Part shown: positions 6,173-8,385 of the stretch, one piece after another
How the letters are laid out: each line of letters begins with the position of its first letter
How positions within the stretch are numbered: position 1 is the stretch's first letter
Assembly: GCA_016204125.1 (NCBI GenBank)
Contig: JACQLI010000076.1
Coordinates: 1 to 8,385 of the forward strand
Length of the DNA stretch: 8,385 nt
DNA from: Candidatus Omnitrophota bacterium
GTDB lineage: Bacteria > Omnitrophota > Omnitrophia > Omnitrophales > JACQLI01
Direction: 5' to 3'
Made by a program: the position numbers and the translations under genes
The notes under the pieces: generated by a model
The model's input: only the letters and a program-made list of their open reading frames with translations
Told to the model about the DNA's origin: nothing
Database searches by the model: none

Positions 6173-7168
6173 ATGGGGATTCGTTGGAAAACATTTGAAA
6201 TGCCGAAGCGGCTTGAGGCTGAAAAAGGGACGCTTACGCCGACTTACGGAAAGTTCATTGCAGAGCCTTTTGAAAGAGGGTATGGAACCACTCTGGGCAA
6301 CGCCTTGAGGCGTGTTCTCATTTCTTCGATCGAAGGCGCTGCTGTAACGAATGTAAAAATTGAGGGAATGCTCCATGAGTTTTCCAATATTGAGGGTGTT
6401 TTGGAAGACGGGGCACAAGTTGTCCTCAATGTAAAGAAGATCATCCTTCACTACCACGGTAAGGAGCCGAAGAAGATCAAGATCGATGTGAAGCGTGCAG
6501 GACCTGTTACCGCACGAGATATTCAGGCTGATGAAACCATCGAGGTGATCAATCCCGAGCTTCATATCTGCACGCTTACCAAGGAGACGCGCTTCTTCAT
6601 GGAGATGGAAGTTGAGCGCGGCAGAGGTTATGTGCATGCCGACAAGAATAAGAAAGAAGGGTCTGCGATCGGCGTAGTTCCTGTGGATTCACTTTTCTCG
6701 CCTGTTACGAAAGTGAATTTTCACGTGGAAGAGACGCGCGTTGGTCAGATTACGGATTATGACCGACTGATTTTGGAAATCTGGACGAATAAGGCGATGG
6801 GGCCCGAAGAAGCCCTCCTTTATGCGTCGAATATCCTTCAGCGGCACCTCGACATCTTTGTCAATTACGGAGAGCTCCCCGAAGAGGAGGAAGAGGAAGA
6901 AGAAGAGGATCAGGAATTCCTCGAACTCATCCGTAAGCCGATCAGTGAACTTGAGCTTTCGGTTCGGAGCGCTAATTGTCTTGAGGCGGCGAGCATTAAG
7001 ACAATTGGAGATCTCATTCAGAAGTCAGAACCCGAAATGCTCAAATACAAAAACTTTGGCAAGAAATCCCTGGCCGAAATCACAGGTATTCTGACCAGCA
7101 TGGGACTTCAGCTTGGGATGAAGATTGAAGATCGGCTCAAAAAGAAAAAGGCGCAGGCAGCAGCTTAA
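6173..7168 (+). CDS. rpoA: DNA-directed RNA polymerase subunit alpha
   Basis: This 331-residue alpha subunit has an N-terminal dimerisation and beta/beta'-binding domain (about 1-232) with FIAEPFERGYGTTLGNALRR (28-47), EGAAVTNVKIEGMLHEFSNI (54-73) and LDIFVNYG (226-233). A linker with nine consecutive Glu (237-245) then Asp follows, and a C-terminal domain (about 249-318). The CTD keeps the UP-element and activator contact residues in register with E. coli: Arg265, Asn268, Cys269, Gly296, Lys298 and Ser299 (VRSANCL and FGKKSL). UP-element recognition is therefore likely. Alpha nucleates RNA polymerase assembly. The poly-Glu run is more acidic than the usual linker. It ends in a basic/Ala tail (KKKKAQAAA). 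The start at 6173 is fixed by the AAGGAGG. Confidence 0.98.
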   Translation: MGIRWKTFEMPKRLEAEKGTLTPTYGKFIAEPFERGYGTTLGNALRRVLISSIEGAAVTNVKIEGMLHEFSNIEGVLEDGAQVVLNVKKIILHYHGKEPKKIKIDVKRAGPVTARDIQADETIEVINPELHICTLTKETRFFMEMEVERGRGYVHADKNKKEGSAIGVVPVDSLFSPVTKVNFHVEETRVGQITDYDRLILEIWTNKAMGPEEALLYASNILQRHLDIFVNYGELPEEEEEEEEEDQEFLELIRKPISELELSVRSANCLEAASIKTIGDLIQKSEPEMLKYKNFGKKSLAEITGILTSMGLQLGMKIEDRLKKKKAQAAA

Positions 7169-7182
7169 GAGGAATTTGAATC

Positions 7183-7764
7183 ATGTGGCATCGTAAGAGA
7201 AGGCGACGATTAGGAGTCACAACTCATCACCGAAAAGCGCTCCTTCGAAATCTCGTAAGGGGGCTCGCTCTCAATAGGCAAATTGAGACCACTCTTGCAC
7301 GGGCTAAGGAAGCTTCCCGCTTGGCGGATCGTATGGTTACGATTGCTAAGACAGGGACGCTTTTCGCAAGAAGGGAGCTCATTCGTCATCTCGGCTCTCC
7401 CGATGTTGCCAGGCTTTTCATTGAGCAAATTGCCCCCCGTTTACAAGATCGTAACGGTGGTTACACGCGTGTTCTCAAGACTGGTTTTCGGCCAGGGGAC
7501 GGAGCCCAGAAGGCACTTCTCGAATTCTCAGTTCCTATTGAGATCATAGAGAAAGAGAAGAAGGCGAAGAAAGAAAAGGCTCCAAAAGCTCCGAAGCCAG
7601 CGCGCGAGAAGGCCACCGCGCCTAAGAAGGAAGAGAAAAAGGACAAACCTTCGAAGGAAAAAATCGAGAAAAAGCCAGAGGCAGAAAAACCAGACACAGA
7701 GAAGCGTGGCGGTTTCCTTTCGAAGCTGAGACGTTTCCTCACTGGCGACGAAGAAAAAAAATAG
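7183..7764 (+). CDS. rplQ: 50S ribosomal protein L17 with long charged C-terminal tail
   Basis: Residues 1-120 are a normal L17: MWHRKRRRRLGVTTHHRKAL, RNLVRGLALNRQIETT (22-37), ARAKEASRLADRMVTIAK (39-56), IAPRLQDRNGGYTRVLKTGF (83-102) and a final strand ALLEFSVPIEI (111-121). L17 lies near the large-subunit tunnel exit. E. coli L17 ends near this point, but here about 70 further residues follow (123-193). They are almost only Lys, Glu, Pro and Ala until GGFLSKLRRFLTGDEEKK (176-193), a possible short amphipathic helix. Similar tails are known on some ribosomal proteins in other lineages; its role is unknown. AAGAGG (7167-7172) is the SD, 10 nt from the ATG. The residue after Met is Trp, where Arg is usual. 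Confidence 0.97.
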   Translation: MWHRKRRRRLGVTTHHRKALLRNLVRGLALNRQIETTLARAKEASRLADRMVTIAKTGTLFARRELIRHLGSPDVARLFIEQIAPRLQDRNGGYTRVLKTGFRPGDGAQKALLEFSVPIEIIEKEKKAKKEKAPKAPKPAREKATAPKKEEKKDKPSKEKIEKKPEAEKPDTEKRGGFLSKLRRFLTGDEEKK

Positions 7765-7780
7765 GCCACCCCGCATGGCC
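7764..7780 (+). other. Hairpin over the aminotransferase start codon
   Basis: GGCCA (7764-7768) and TGGCC (7776-7780) form a perfect 5-bp GC-rich stem with a 7-nt loop. The ATG at 7775-7777 lies at the loop/3' arm. No T-run follows on the + strand, so it is unlikely to stop operon transcription. On the opposite strand the stem would be followed by TA and eight T (complement of A 7754-7761), resembling a weak intrinsic terminator for antisense transcripts. Confidence 0.4.
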
Positions 7781-8385
7781 ATCTTATCCAAACGAATTAC
7801 CCAGGTTGCTCCATCCCTTACGCTTTCCATCACAGCGAAGGCCAAAGCTCTCAAGGCTCAGGGCATTGATGTCATCTCCCTAGGCGCAGGGGAGCCTGAC
7901 TTCGATACTCCCGAATTCATCAAAGAAGCCGCTATAGAGGCTCTCCGCAAAGGCGCCACCAAATACACTCCAGCCGAAGGTACGCTCGAACTCAGAAATG
8001 CCATCGCTTTGAAACTCAAACGCGATCAGGAGCTTACCTTCAATCCTGATCAAATTGTCGTCTCCTGCGGAGCCAAACATTCGATCTTCAACCTCTTTCA
8101 AGTTCTCTTAAATGAAGGGGACGAAGTGATCATCCCTTCTCCTTATTGGCTGAGTTATCCAGAAATGGTTACCCTGGCGGGAGGAAAGAGTGTTTTTATT
8201 GAGACAAAGGACGAACAGGAATTCAAAATCAGTCCCAAGCAGCTTGAAAAGGCAATTACCAAGAAGACCAAGATCCTTGTGATCAATTCACCCTCGAATC
8301 CAACAGGGGCCGTCTATCGAAAAGAGGAACTGGAAGCACTTATCCCTGTGTTCTTGAAACATCCTGGGATTTGGGTCTTGAGCGA
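7775..8385 (+). CDS. PLP-dependent class I aminotransferase, probable aspartate aminotransferase (5' part; runs off the window)
   Basis: The first 203 residues of a fold-type I aminotransferase are visible. Motifs match the AspAT Ib group (Thermus type): SKRITQVAPSLTL (5-17), AKAKALKAQGIDVISLGAGEPDFDTP in two adjoining parts (21-46), KYTPAEGTLELRNAI (63-77), VSCGAKHSIFNLFQ (96-109; PLP phosphate and ring region), EVIIPSPYWLSYPEM (117-131; the Trp stacking position) and INSPSNPTGAVY (170-181; Asn at the PLP hydroxyl). The Schiff-base lysine and C-terminal substrate Arg are past the right edge, so substrate choice (aspartate, or aspartate/prephenate) cannot be fixed and I give no symbol. ATG 7775 is the first start in frame (TGA upstream at 7727-7729) and gives a family-like N-terminus. 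No SD is visible, and the start lies in a hairpin 10 nt after rplQ. It is probably cotranscribed by read-through. Confidence 0.93.
   Translation, partial: MAILSKRITQVAPSLTLSITAKAKALKAQGIDVISLGAGEPDFDTPEFIKEAAIEALRKGATKYTPAEGTLELRNAIALKLKRDQELTFNPDQIVVSCGAKHSIFNLFQVLLNEGDEVIIPSPYWLSYPEMVTLAGGKSVFIETKDEQEFKISPKQLEKAITKKTKILVINSPSNPTGAVYRKEELEALIPVFLKHPGIWVLS

Noticed and set aside
6146..6637. A 163-codon minus-strand open frame opposite the rpoA start.
   Set aside because: It is antisense to a fully conserved rpoA N-terminus, and its translation shows no family resemblance.
7549..7764. A frameshift or assembly error creating the L17 tail.
   Set aside because: The tail is in one continuous frame with consistent Lys/Glu/Pro/Ala codons and ends in a non-random segment just before the next gene. 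A frameshifted sequence would not be so biased.
7764..7780. An intrinsic terminator after rplQ on the + strand.
   Set aside because: The 5-bp stem is not followed by T residues (ATCTTATCC follows), and the next gene begins inside it.
7775..8100. Horizontal transfer of the aminotransferase, from an apparent preference for C-ending codons in its first part.
   Set aside because: The neighbouring rplQ also uses CTC and ATC often, so the difference is not convincing by eye.
1..8385. A hidden accessory system (defence, toxin-antitoxin, mobile element, CRISPR).
   Set aside because: All sequence is accounted for by conserved, tightly packed genes. The longest intergenic gap is 28 nt and no repeats or foreign genes are visible.

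Overview
This window is a single, gapless run of co-directional bacterial housekeeping genes. It holds the distal half of the spc ribosomal-protein operon joined to the alpha operon, followed by the start of a class I aminotransferase gene. Order on the + strand: rplF (3' end) - rplR - rpsE - rplO - secY - adk - map - infA - rpmJ - rpsM - rpsK - rpsD - rpoA - rplQ - aspartate aminotransferase (5' part). Every junction is an overlap or a gap of 28 nt or less, so no stretch over 300 bases lacks a gene. I saw no promoter, strong + strand terminator, tRNA/rRNA, mobile element, repeat array or CRISPR.

Organism: a bacterium of roughly balanced base composition. Three things limit the identity. First, rpmD (L30) is missing from its usual place between rpsE and rplO, and these two genes overlap by 11 nt. 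Second, S5 has an acidic N-terminal extension and L17 a long Lys/Glu/Pro/Ala-rich C-terminal tail. Third, the zinc-binding forms of L36, S4 and Adk are all present. Together with the SecY and RpoA sequences this recalls PVC-superphylum bacteria, perhaps Omnitrophota. That is an impression from memory, not a search result, and I hold it at about 50%.

Layout: 1-1564 encodes ribosomal proteins L6, L18, S5 and L15. 1561-2916 is the SecY translocon channel. 2944-4370 carries adenylate kinase and type I methionine aminopeptidase, linked by ATGA. 4377-4718 carries IF-1 and L36. 4735-6144 carries S13, S11 and S4. 6173-7168 is the RNA polymerase alpha subunit, with the best Shine-Dalgarno in the window. 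7183-7764 is L17. From 7775 to the end is a PLP aminotransferase whose catalytic lysine lies beyond the window.

The genes together supply ribosome parts, initiation, transcription, N-terminal Met removal, membrane protein insertion and adenine nucleotide balance. The order is ancient and conserved. I found no evidence of an undescribed system. The points worth a second look are lineage-specific changes in conserved proteins: L30 loss, the S5, L17 and RpoA low-complexity extensions, a Thr-to-Ala change at the Adk nucleotide site, and a small hairpin over the aminotransferase start codon.
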